Shown here in pieces: positions 46,219-54,185 of a DNA stretch of 64,000 nucleotides. The first letter of the stretch is position 1, and every line of letters begins with the position of its first letter. A program made the position numbers and the translations under genes. The notes under the pieces are model-generated. The model saw only the letters and a program-made list of their open reading frames with translations. It did no database searches and was not told the origin of the DNA. Source of the DNA: a bacterium SCSIO 12696 (GTDB taxonomy: Bacteria > Pseudomonadota > Gammaproteobacteria > Pseudomonadales > Porticoccaceae); assembly GCA_024397955.1 (NCBI GenBank), contig CP073744.1, positions 1,240,001 through 1,304,000 on the forward strand, given 5' to 3'.

Positions 46219-47206
46219 GGCCGACCCCCTGTTTGCTGGAATCCAGAACATGGCAAGTAGCCGTATGGGTTTTGCTCAACGCCAATCTTTCTGGCCGCTG
46301 CTTGCTGCAACAGTCCACAGCCACTGAACAGCGTGGCGCGAAACAACAACCGGGCGGGCGTCGCCGTGGGCCAGGTACGCGACCGGCAATGGCCGGTAAA
46401 CGATCCAGGCTGGCATCAATTTGAGGGGTGGTTTGCAAAAGCGCCTGGGTATAAGGGTGTTGTGAGTTGAGCAAAATTTCGCTGGAACTGCCCTGCTCAA
46501 TCACCCGCCCCGCGTACATCACCGCTATGTCATCCGCCATGCGCGAGACCACGCCAAAATCGTGGCTGATAAACAAAATCGCCGTGCCCAGTGTTTCCTG
46601 CAAATCGTGCATCAGGTCGAGAATTTGCGCCTGAATAGTCACATCCAGTGCGGTGGTCGGTTCATCGGCAATCAGAATTTCCGGCTCGCAGGCCAGGGCA
46701 ATGGCAATCATTACCCGCTGACGCATACCGCCAGACAACTGGTGGGGGTAATTCGCAGCGCGGCAAGCGGGGTCGGGAATACCCACCTTTTCCAGCATGG
46801 CAACCGCTTCTTTAAGCGCGGCTTTTTTTGTCAGCCCCTTGTGCAGAATCAGCGCTTCCGCTACCTGAGCACCTACCGGGAACACTGGATTCAGCGCACT
46901 CATGGGTTCCTGAAAAATCATGGAAATGCGGTTGCCGCGAATTTTTTGCAGCTGGGTATCACCCATGTTTGCCAGGTTATCGCCCTGCAAACAAACCGAG
47001 CCGGAAAGGATTTTCCCAAAGGGTGGCAACAGTTGCAGCAAAGCAAAAGCGGTGAGGGATTTACCGCAACCACTCTCCCCTACCAAGGACAGGGTTTGGC
47101 CCCGTTCCAGGGTAAAGGAAACATCCTCCACCACTCGCACCAAACCATCATCGTTATCGAAACCGATACTCAGGTTATCGACTCTGAGCAAAGCGTTATC
47201 GCTCAT
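46205..47206 (-). CDS. Dipeptide/oligopeptide ABC ATPase DppD/OppD-like
   Basis: A 333-residue ATPase. Start at 47206 (GGAG upstream) overlaps the last binding-protein gene by 4 bases. Walker A GESGCGKSLTAFALL, signature LSGGMRQRVMIAIAL, Walker B LIADEPTTALD, and switch ISHDFGVV. The C-terminal cluster GCCFAPRCSVAVDCCSKQRP carries the Opp/Dpp cysteine motif. It pairs with the DppF-like ATPase. Confidence 0.95.
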   Translation of the reverse strand: MSDNALLRVDNLSIGFDNDDGLVRVVEDVSFTLERGQTLSLVGESGCGKSLTAFALLQLLPPFGKILSGSVCLQGDNLANMGDTQLQKIRGNRISMIFQEPMSALNPVFPVGAQVAEALILHKGLTKKAALKEAVAMLEKVGIPDPACRAANYPHQLSGGMRQRVMIAIALACEPEILIADEPTTALDVTIQAQILDLMHDLQETLGTAILFISHDFGVVSRMADDIAVMYAGRVIEQGSSSEILLNSQHPYTQALLQTTPQIDASLDRLPAIAGRVPGPRRRPPGCCFAPRCSVAVDCCSKQRPERLALSKTHTATCHVLDSSKQGVGHAHG

Positions 47207-48909
47207 GGCTCCATACTCCAATCTTCTACCCACACTGAGCAGGGAGTAATATGCCCGGACGCTCGAAAGCCTTTTAACCCCAAGGGCAAAACGTGAATCT
47301 TAGGACGCCAAAAAAGAGGAATATCCGGTAGTTCGTCAGTAAGAATTGATTGGATAGCTCTCGTCATCTGGTGGTATTTTTGAGCATCGAGTTCCAGCAA
47401 ATGAGCGATTACCAACTCATCCACCTGGGCGTTGCGATAGCCGCCATGGTTCATTCCAGAAAAACCATTTTCGTCGGAAGGAATACTCTCAGAATGGTAT
47501 CTGTGCTTGTAGAGGTGATGCGGGCTGTAACCAACCGCACCGAGCGCCAAACCAGGAAATTTGCGTTTGCGTACCGTCTGGCCGAAAAACACCCGCTGCG
47601 TTTGCGTTGTCAAACGCAGGTCTACCCCAACGTCCCGCCAGTAACTCTGTATGGCCTGGCGAATCAGGTCGCGGGTTTTATCGCCACTGGCACCGCCGAG
47701 TTCCAACTGCAAAGGTTCGCCTTTGTTGTTATAGCGAATGCCACCTCTAATCTCTGTCCACCCCGCTTCTTCCAACAAAGCGATTGCACGGGATTTGTCG
47801 TAGTCGTATTTGTGAACGCCTTCGGGGACCGGTTTGTTATAGCGAATGTAACGCTCGTGCCCTACCGGTTGTTTGCCGTCAAATAATTGTTCGCTGATCT
47901 GCTGCCGATCCAGTGCGTAGAGCAAGGCTTTACGCACTCGTTTGTCGCTGAGGATGGGGTTATCCATGTTTACCAATAAGCGTTCCAGAAGAACCCCATG
48001 AGCATAAAAAATATTAAATTTTTCACCGTGGCGTTTTTCAAAAGAAATCGCCTGATCGATTTGCAGCCCCCCTGCACCACCGGCAATCATATCGATGGTT
48101 CCCGACACCAGGTTCGCCTCCAATGCCGCAGAGTTTTCAATGGCCCGAATGGTGATCTTGTCAAAATAAGGTTGTTTCCCGTACCAATGGGGGTTGCGCT
48201 CCATCACCAGTTCATCCCCTAGTGTCATTTTGGTAATCACATAAGGACCATTCCACAACGCAGGGTTTGCGGGCTCTGCCGAGTAATAACTGTTGTCGAG
48301 GTAAGTCTTGGGGTCGCGTTCAAAGATTGCCCGTTCAAGTCGAGCATTAAGGGGCTTCAGGGGTCTATGATCCTGGTAGTGATAGCCGTCTTCAGCGGAG
48401 TGAAGTACAAAGGTTTTGTCGTCTATTATTTCAAAACGGGAAAATTGTATGTAATAGCCATGGGCTCTGTGACCAGTGGATTTATCGCGCCCCACTTCCC
48501 AACGCAATTTAAAATCTTCACTGGTTATGTGTGAGCCATCACCCCAGCGGGCTTCCGGATGAATATGAAAGGTTTGGGAAATATCTGTCTCCCCGTTGGC
48601 TTTTTGATTCAGAACCGCCAGGCCGTTTTCAAAACTGGGAAGCGTGGTACACAACGTGCAGAAAACTTTGTCTTTATCATCAAAAGTCGTCATACCGCGC
48701 AAAATAAAACCGGATATATAACCGGCGTAGCCCAAGGGCCTGGTACCAGGAAATTGTCCGATGCCGATGCGCAGGTGTTTCTCACTCGCCACTTCAGGTT
48801 TTACTGCATTCGTTTTAACTGTTTCACTTTTGTCGCTACAGGCTGTCAGTAATAACAGCGCAAGCAGCGCTGCACCTGATCGGCAGAAAGCTCTTCTGTT
48901 ATTACGCAT
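47203..48909 (-). CDS. Family 5 solute-binding lipoprotein (paralogue 1)
   Basis: A 568-residue peptide-binding lipoprotein. Start at 48909 (AGGAGA upstream) gives a type II signal peptide with lipobox LLTACSDK (C24). The SBP_bac_5 domain has ARWGDGSHITSEDFKLRWEV, RNPHWYGKQPYFDKITIRAI and RVRKALLYALDRQQISEQLF. A CxxC pair (C84-TL-C87) lies near the start of the mature domain. It is one of five tandem paralogues but the most diverged of the exported ones (GIGQFPGTRPLGYAGY in place of the HRSF motif). Overlaps the ATPase gene by 4 bases. Confidence 0.93.
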   Translation of the reverse strand: MRNNRRAFCRSGAALLALLLLTACSDKSETVKTNAVKPEVASEKHLRIGIGQFPGTRPLGYAGYISGFILRGMTTFDDKDKVFCTLCTTLPSFENGLAVLNQKANGETDISQTFHIHPEARWGDGSHITSEDFKLRWEVGRDKSTGHRAHGYYIQFSRFEIIDDKTFVLHSAEDGYHYQDHRPLKPLNARLERAIFERDPKTYLDNSYYSAEPANPALWNGPYVITKMTLGDELVMERNPHWYGKQPYFDKITIRAIENSAALEANLVSGTIDMIAGGAGGLQIDQAISFEKRHGEKFNIFYAHGVLLERLLVNMDNPILSDKRVRKALLYALDRQQISEQLFDGKQPVGHERYIRYNKPVPEGVHKYDYDKSRAIALLEEAGWTEIRGGIRYNNKGEPLQLELGGASGDKTRDLIRQAIQSYWRDVGVDLRLTTQTQRVFFGQTVRKRKFPGLALGAVGYSPHHLYKHRYHSESIPSDENGFSGMNHGGYRNAQVDELVIAHLLELDAQKYHQMTRAIQSILTDELPDIPLFWRPKIHVLPLGLKGFRASGHITPCSVWVEDWSMEP

Positions 48910-48950
48910 ATTTTTCTCCTGTGCGGCTATTGCTAGCCGAGAACCTGAAC

Positions 48951-50714
48951 TTATTGCCAACGCCACTCTTCAATCCAGTTGGTATCCGGGACCTTGTGGC
49001 CAGAAGCGCGAAAACCTTTTAATTGCAGCGGTAACACATCAACCCGTGGTCGCCAATAAAGCAGCAGCACCGGAACTTCCTCGCGAATGATCCGCATGAT
49101 TTGCTCTGCGTACTGCCGGCGTTTGGCGGCATCCAACTCCTGTTCATAGGCTTCAACCAAGCGGTCCACTTCTGGGTTGTTATAACCCATAGCGTTTTTA
49201 CCACCGTCGTAGGATGAAGAATGGACAGGGCGATACGACCTGTCTGCAGTCGGCGAGGTACCCATTAACGACAGTGCCTTGAAGGCACGCTTACGCATTG
49301 ATTGGCCGAAGAAAACGCGAGCAGTCTGGTTCTTTATTCGCGCATCCGCCCCTACCGCTTTTAGCTGAGCCTGGATAGCCTGTTGGATAAGCTCGCGGGA
49401 TTTGTTGCCACTGGTGCTGAGCAATTCAAATTGCAGAGGCTCGCCGGCACTGTTGTGGCGGATGCCATTTTTAACGTTGTCCCAACCGGCCTGTTCGAGC
49501 AGTGCAATCGCTCGTTGCGGGTCGTAGTTGTATTGGGGCACACCTTCTGGAACTGAGTCATACCTACGGTCCCCAATATGGGCGACCGGTTGCTTGCCGG
49601 CAAAGAGTTGCTGATTTATCCCTTCACGGTCCAGCGCGTAGAGCAGCGCTTGACGCACTCGCTTATCGGCAAGTACCGGATTTTTTTTCATCTGTACAAT
49701 AATGAGTTCCAGCAACGCCTTGTGGGTGTAAAGAACCTGGTAGTCGCTGCCATGACGCTTTTCAAAGGAGATCCCCTGGTCAATTTGCAGGCCGTTAGAC
49801 TGACCGGCAATCATGTCGATGCTACCAGACAGCAGATTGGCCTCCAGCGCTGCGGTGTTTTCAATGGCGCGCAGGGTCACGCTGTCAAAATGGGGTTGTT
49901 CACCGTACCAGTGGGGGTTACGAACCAGGGTTAGTTCGCTACCTGGAGTTACTCTTTCCAACCGATAGGGGCCGTTCCATAGGCCAGGATTGGTGGGGTC
50001 GGTGGTATAGAGGCTGCGATCTTTGTATGTCTCTGGATCCCGCTCGTAGATAGATCGCTCCAGCCACGAGGGAATGGGCGGCATCAACCAGAGATCGTTA
50101 AAGCTGTATTTAATCTCATCGTAGTGCAGCACAAAGGTTTTATCGTCTACCACATCAAACTGGTAAATAGGCTCGAAGGCGCTGGGAGCAATGCTGCCCA
50201 CGTCAAGGTTGCGGCCGATTTCCCAGCGCAGCTTAAAGTCCTCGGCGGTAACCGGCGTACCATCGCCCCAGGAAAATTCCGGGTGAATCTGAACAGTCAC
50301 CGCAATGCCAGGTTTGCCATCCGATGTGGCTTCCAACACCGCAAGACCATTTTCAATAGTTGGCAAAGTCACACAGGTGCGGCATACCAGCTCGCTCTTG
50401 TCGTCATAAATCGTCAGCTCGCGGAGCATAGGCGCAACCGCATAGGTTGAGGACATCATGTTTGTGAAAGAGCGGTGCAAGGTATTGGGGTACTGACCGA
50501 TGCCGACGGTTAGGTGTGTTTTACCGGTTGTTTCAGATTTTGCCGCACTACCGTTGGCAGTTTTACTTTTTTCACTACAGGCGGTTAGCGACAGCAGGAA
50601 GACAAGTCCAAGGCACATTGGCAGGATACCTGGAAACAGCTTGGAGTCGTCATTTCCGCGAAGGCGGGGAGCCATTCCAAAGTCATTCGCTTTCATCTTT
50701 TTCACCCTCAACAT
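48951..50714 (-). CDS. Family 5 solute-binding lipoprotein (paralogue 2)
   Basis: A 587-residue peptide-binding protein. Lipobox LSLTACSE (C46), CxxC at C111-RT-C114 (LVCRTCVTLPTIENG), and domain motifs FSWGDGTPVTAEDFKLRWEI and RNPHWYGEQPHFDSVTLRAI. It ends KVPDTNWIEEWRWQ. The N-terminus is unusual: the signal peptide is preceded by about 30 residues, of which MAPRLRGNDD is the translation of a dispersed DNA repeat (50649-50674). Starts are possible at 50714 (3 bases after the previous stop) or at 50696 (GAGGGTG upstream). Export efficiency with this extended n-region is uncertain. Confidence 0.88.
   Translation of the reverse strand: MLRVKKMKANDFGMAPRLRGNDDSKLFPGILPMCLGLVFLLSLTACSEKSKTANGSAAKSETTGKTHLTVGIGQYPNTLHRSFTNMMSSTYAVAPMLRELTIYDDKSELVCRTCVTLPTIENGLAVLEATSDGKPGIAVTVQIHPEFSWGDGTPVTAEDFKLRWEIGRNLDVGSIAPSAFEPIYQFDVVDDKTFVLHYDEIKYSFNDLWLMPPIPSWLERSIYERDPETYKDRSLYTTDPTNPGLWNGPYRLERVTPGSELTLVRNPHWYGEQPHFDSVTLRAIENTAALEANLLSGSIDMIAGQSNGLQIDQGISFEKRHGSDYQVLYTHKALLELIIVQMKKNPVLADKRVRQALLYALDREGINQQLFAGKQPVAHIGDRRYDSVPEGVPQYNYDPQRAIALLEQAGWDNVKNGIRHNSAGEPLQFELLSTSGNKSRELIQQAIQAQLKAVGADARIKNQTARVFFGQSMRKRAFKALSLMGTSPTADRSYRPVHSSSYDGGKNAMGYNNPEVDRLVEAYEQELDAAKRRQYAEQIMRIIREEVPVLLLYWRPRVDVLPLQLKGFRASGHKVPDTNWIEEWRWQ
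50649..50674. repeat. Intergenic-type repeat inside the start of a coding gene
   Basis: GTCATTTCCGCGAAGGCGGG followed by GAGCCA is a diverged copy of the 43231 repeat (about 22 of 26 bases the same). It lies within the signal region of paralogue 2 and is translated in frame on the minus strand. Confidence 0.8.
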
Positions 50715-50717
50715 TTT

Positions 50718-52433
50718 TTACTCCCAGCGCCATTCTTCAATCCAGTTGGTGCTGACCACAAAATGGCCACTGGCTCGAAAACCGGTCAACTCCAGGGGTA
50801 GCACATCAACCCGTGGGCGCCAATAAAGAGGCAAGTGGGGCAGTTCATCGGTGTAAAGCTGGTTTATTTGCTCGACCAAAACCTGACGTTTTTCGGCGTC
50901 TATTTCTCGATCGTACATATCGGTGAGTCGATTCATTTCGGGATTATTGAAACCACCCCAGTTACCTCCCTGAAAGCCGTTATCGGAAGAACCGATGGAT
51001 TGGGAATTCAGAAAATTGTGGTAGGGCGTGTCTGCCATATTGGGCACTCCCAACTGGGCCAGTCCGGAAAACTTTCTTTTAACCAGCGTCTCGCCTAAAA
51101 AAGATCGCGCCGTTTCATTGCTAATGCGCAGATCAATCCCTACGTCTTTAAGCTGGGCCTGCAAAGCCTGTTGAATCATTTCGCGGGTTTTATTGCCGCT
51201 GATGCTGTTCAGGCTAAGTCTCAGTGGCTCACCTTGGGCGTTATGACGAATGCCATTTTTTATATCGCTCCAGCCTGCGGCTTCCAGCAAGGCAATAGCA
51301 CGATCTTTGTCATAGTCGTATCGGGTAACTTGTTCGGAAACTTTTTGGTTATAACGAATGGCCAGGCCATGTGCCGGTGGCTGTTTACCACCAAAAATTT
51401 GTTGGTTCAGTTGTTCGCGATCGAAGGCGTACATCAATGCCTTGCGAACCCTTTTGTCTGCCAGAATGGGGTTGCTGTGGTTAAGCGGCATAGCTTCGTA
51501 AAGCACGCCCAGGGTATAAACCACTCGATGCTTGTGGCCATGGCGTTTTTCGAAAGACAGCCCTTGATCCACCTGAAAGCCACCGGCCTCGCCAGCCACC
51601 ACATCGATAGTGCCAGACAGCAGATTGGCCTCCAGTGCCGAGGTATTTTCGATCGCCCGCAATGTGATTTTTTCAAACTGCGGCTGGGTGCCATTCCAGT
51701 ATGGATTTTTCGTCATGACCAATTGATTGCCAAAGGTGATTTCTTCAAGCAAATAAGGCCCATGCCAAAGTCCGGGGTTAAGCGGCTCTGTTACATAGAG
51801 GCTGTTATTGCGGTATTCAAGGGGATTTTCTTCAAAAATTGGTCGTTCTAAGTGCGCTGGCACCGGCATCATTTCCTTGATGTAGTTGTAGCTGAAAAAA
51901 ACCTTATCCAGATGCAGCACAAAAGTTTTGTTATCGACAATGTCGAACTGGTAGATAGGCGCAAAATCCGAGGGGCGTTTGGCCCCTACTTTGGGGTTAC
52001 GACCCATTTCCCAGCGCAGTTTAAAATCGTCAGCCACTAACGGCGAGCCATCGCCCCAACGGGCATCCGGCTGAATCTGGAAAGTAACCGCCATACCAGG
52101 TTTGCCATCCGGTGTTTGTTCCAGCTTCGCCAGGCCATTTTCCAGAGTTGGCAAGGTGACGCAGGTACGGCAGACCAGTTGCATATTGTCATCGTAAATA
52201 ACTGGCCTGCGCACTAGAGGCGACAGTGCGTAATGGTCTGCGGTCATGCGCCAGAATGCACGGTGCAAGGTTGACGGGTATTGGTTAATACCGATGACCA
52301 GCTGTTTTTTAATCGGGTTTTCTGAGGCCTCATGTTTAGTGGCTTCTTGCTGGCTATCGCTACAAGCGGCCAGCAACAACAGCGTAAGCAACGGTGTTAT
52401 CGCCTGGCGGAACGTGCTTTTTTTATCACGCAT
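50718..52433 (-). CDS. Family 5 solute-binding lipoprotein (paralogue 3)
   Basis: A 571-residue peptide-binding lipoprotein. Signal peptide with lipobox LLLAACSD (C24), CxxC at C88-RT-C91, and INQYPSTLHRAF at the start of the domain. RWGDGSPLVADDFKLRWEMG, KNPYWNGTQPQFEKITLRAI and DKRVRKALMYAFDREQLNQQ match its paralogues; it ends TNWIEEWRWE. AAGGGG precedes the ATG. The next paralogue starts after 3 bases. Confidence 0.94.
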   Translation of the reverse strand: MRDKKSTFRQAITPLLTLLLLAACSDSQQEATKHEASENPIKKQLVIGINQYPSTLHRAFWRMTADHYALSPLVRRPVIYDDNMQLVCRTCVTLPTLENGLAKLEQTPDGKPGMAVTFQIQPDARWGDGSPLVADDFKLRWEMGRNPKVGAKRPSDFAPIYQFDIVDNKTFVLHLDKVFFSYNYIKEMMPVPAHLERPIFEENPLEYRNNSLYVTEPLNPGLWHGPYLLEEITFGNQLVMTKNPYWNGTQPQFEKITLRAIENTSALEANLLSGTIDVVAGEAGGFQVDQGLSFEKRHGHKHRVVYTLGVLYEAMPLNHSNPILADKRVRKALMYAFDREQLNQQIFGGKQPPAHGLAIRYNQKVSEQVTRYDYDKDRAIALLEAAGWSDIKNGIRHNAQGEPLRLSLNSISGNKTREMIQQALQAQLKDVGIDLRISNETARSFLGETLVKRKFSGLAQLGVPNMADTPYHNFLNSQSIGSSDNGFQGGNWGGFNNPEMNRLTDMYDREIDAEKRQVLVEQINQLYTDELPHLPLYWRPRVDVLPLELTGFRASGHFVVSTNWIEEWRWE

Positions 52434-52472
52434 ATCTTTACCCCTTGCAGTTTGTATTGATTAACCGGGCAT

Positions 52473-54146
52473 TTATTCCCAGCGCCACTCTTCTGCCCAA
52501 TAGCTGGTGCCAATAAATCGGGGGGTACGAAAGCCTTTCAGGTTGCGGGGAATCACCGTGACTCTCGGTTTCCAGAACATCAGGTACGAGGGCAGGTCTT
52601 CGTTGATTAACTCTTCAATGGCGAGCTCTGCCTGGCGGAACTCGGTTTCCAGCAAAGCGGCTTCTTGAACTTCGATCAGGCGGTCCATCTCGGCGCTCTT
52701 GTAGCCACCTCTGTTATAACCGCTGTAATTATTTTCCGGCGTGGGAATAGCAGACGAGTGAAATATGTTGCGATAAGTCCAGTAGGGGTACACAGATCCA
52801 CTTTGCAAAGAAAGGCCAGTAAAGAGGCGTTTTTTGCGGGTTTCCCCAAAGAACACCCGCGCAGTCTGATTGCGAATACGCAGATCAATGCCCACTTGCT
52901 TGAACTGACCCTGCATCCACTGTTGCAGCAATTCACGGGTTTTATTGCCGCTGGCAGTGGCAATTTCCAGCTGCAATGGCTCGCCCTTACTGTTGTGACG
53001 AATGCCCTTTTTTAGTGTTGTCCAACCGGCCTCATTCAAGAGTGCAATGGCTCGCTCGGGATCAAATTGATACTGACGCTCAAAGTTTTCACCGGGCCGA
53101 ATACCTATCGCCGGTGGCTGCTTGCCATCAAACAACAACTGATTAGCCTGGTCGCGATTCAAGGCATGCAACAATGCTCTGCGCACCCGAACATCTGCCA
53201 GAATCCGGTTGTCCAGATTGACGTCCATGTATTCGACTATCACATTTTCTGCGTACACCACCTGGTAATTTCGGCTGTGGCGTTTTTCAAAGGAAATTCC
53301 CTGATCCGCCTGCAAGCCAAAACCAATCATATCGACGGCACCGGAGAGCAGGTTGGCTTCCATCATTGAGGTGTTTTCGATAACTTTGAGCGCAATCTCA
53401 TCAAACTGCGGCCGCTTACCTTGCCAGTGCGGGTTACGCGCCAAAATAAATTCCTTTCCTGTTGTGAGAGATTTCAGCACATAGGGGCCACTCCAGAGCG
53501 CTACGTTAGTAGGCTCGGTTTTGTACAGGGTGTTGTTTCGATAGTTGCCTGGATCACTTTCAAAAATTGGCCGTTCCAGTTTTGAATTAATGGGGAATAA
53601 ATCGCTGATGTTGTTGTATCCATAGGCAGCATTTTTGTAGTACAAAGTAAAAGCCCGATCATCGATCACTTCAAACTTTTCGATACTTTTAAACCAGCTG
53701 GATCGATTAGCGCCTGTGTCTGGGTGACGGCCAATTTCCCAATACAACTTAAAATCGTCGGCGGTCACCGGGGTGCCATCTCCCCAGCGGGCGTCTGGCT
53801 TGATGCGAAAAGTGACCGCTATTCCACGCTCGCCATTCTCCCGGTTAACCACTCTGGCCTGGCCATTTTCCAGCGTGGGAACGCTGATACAGCTGTTACA
53901 TTGCAGCTGCCCCTGATTGTCGAAATACACCGGTTGGCGCAACGTAAAATTCAATGCGTACTTGGCAACGGTTTGCCGGAAAAAAGAACGATGAACACTG
54001 GTCGGGTACTGGCTAATGCCGATGCGAAAGTGTTTTTTATCGGCACTGTCCGAAGAGCTGGCAACGCTGAAAGTACTTAATCCCGAAAGCACCATTGCCA
54101 AAGCAAATATTTTGCAGCAAGTGTTTTGCGATTTTTTGATAGTCAT
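52473..54146 (-). CDS. Family 5 solute-binding protein, soluble periplasmic (paralogue 4)
   Basis: A 557-residue peptide-binding protein. The signal peptide (FALAMVLSGLSTFSVASS) ends without a lipobox cysteine, so it should be released into the periplasm by signal peptidase I, unlike paralogues 1-3. CxxC at C83-NS-C86; SQYPTSVHRSFFRQT, RWGDGTPVTADDFKLYWEIG and RNPHWQGKRPQFDEIALKVI are clear family motifs; ends YWAEEWRWE. AGGAGA precedes the ATG. It is 39 bases after the Phd fusion. Confidence 0.93.
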   Translation of the reverse strand: MTIKKSQNTCCKIFALAMVLSGLSTFSVASSSDSADKKHFRIGISQYPTSVHRSFFRQTVAKYALNFTLRQPVYFDNQGQLQCNSCISVPTLENGQARVVNRENGERGIAVTFRIKPDARWGDGTPVTADDFKLYWEIGRHPDTGANRSSWFKSIEKFEVIDDRAFTLYYKNAAYGYNNISDLFPINSKLERPIFESDPGNYRNNTLYKTEPTNVALWSGPYVLKSLTTGKEFILARNPHWQGKRPQFDEIALKVIENTSMMEANLLSGAVDMIGFGLQADQGISFEKRHSRNYQVVYAENVIVEYMDVNLDNRILADVRVRRALLHALNRDQANQLLFDGKQPPAIGIRPGENFERQYQFDPERAIALLNEAGWTTLKKGIRHNSKGEPLQLEIATASGNKTRELLQQWMQGQFKQVGIDLRIRNQTARVFFGETRKKRLFTGLSLQSGSVYPYWTYRNIFHSSAIPTPENNYSGYNRGGYKSAEMDRLIEVQEAALLETEFRQAELAIEELINEDLPSYLMFWKPRVTVIPRNLKGFRTPRFIGTSYWAEEWRWE

Positions 54147-54185
54147 CTTTTTCTCCTTTGCAACTGCATTTACCGGTTGGTACTG

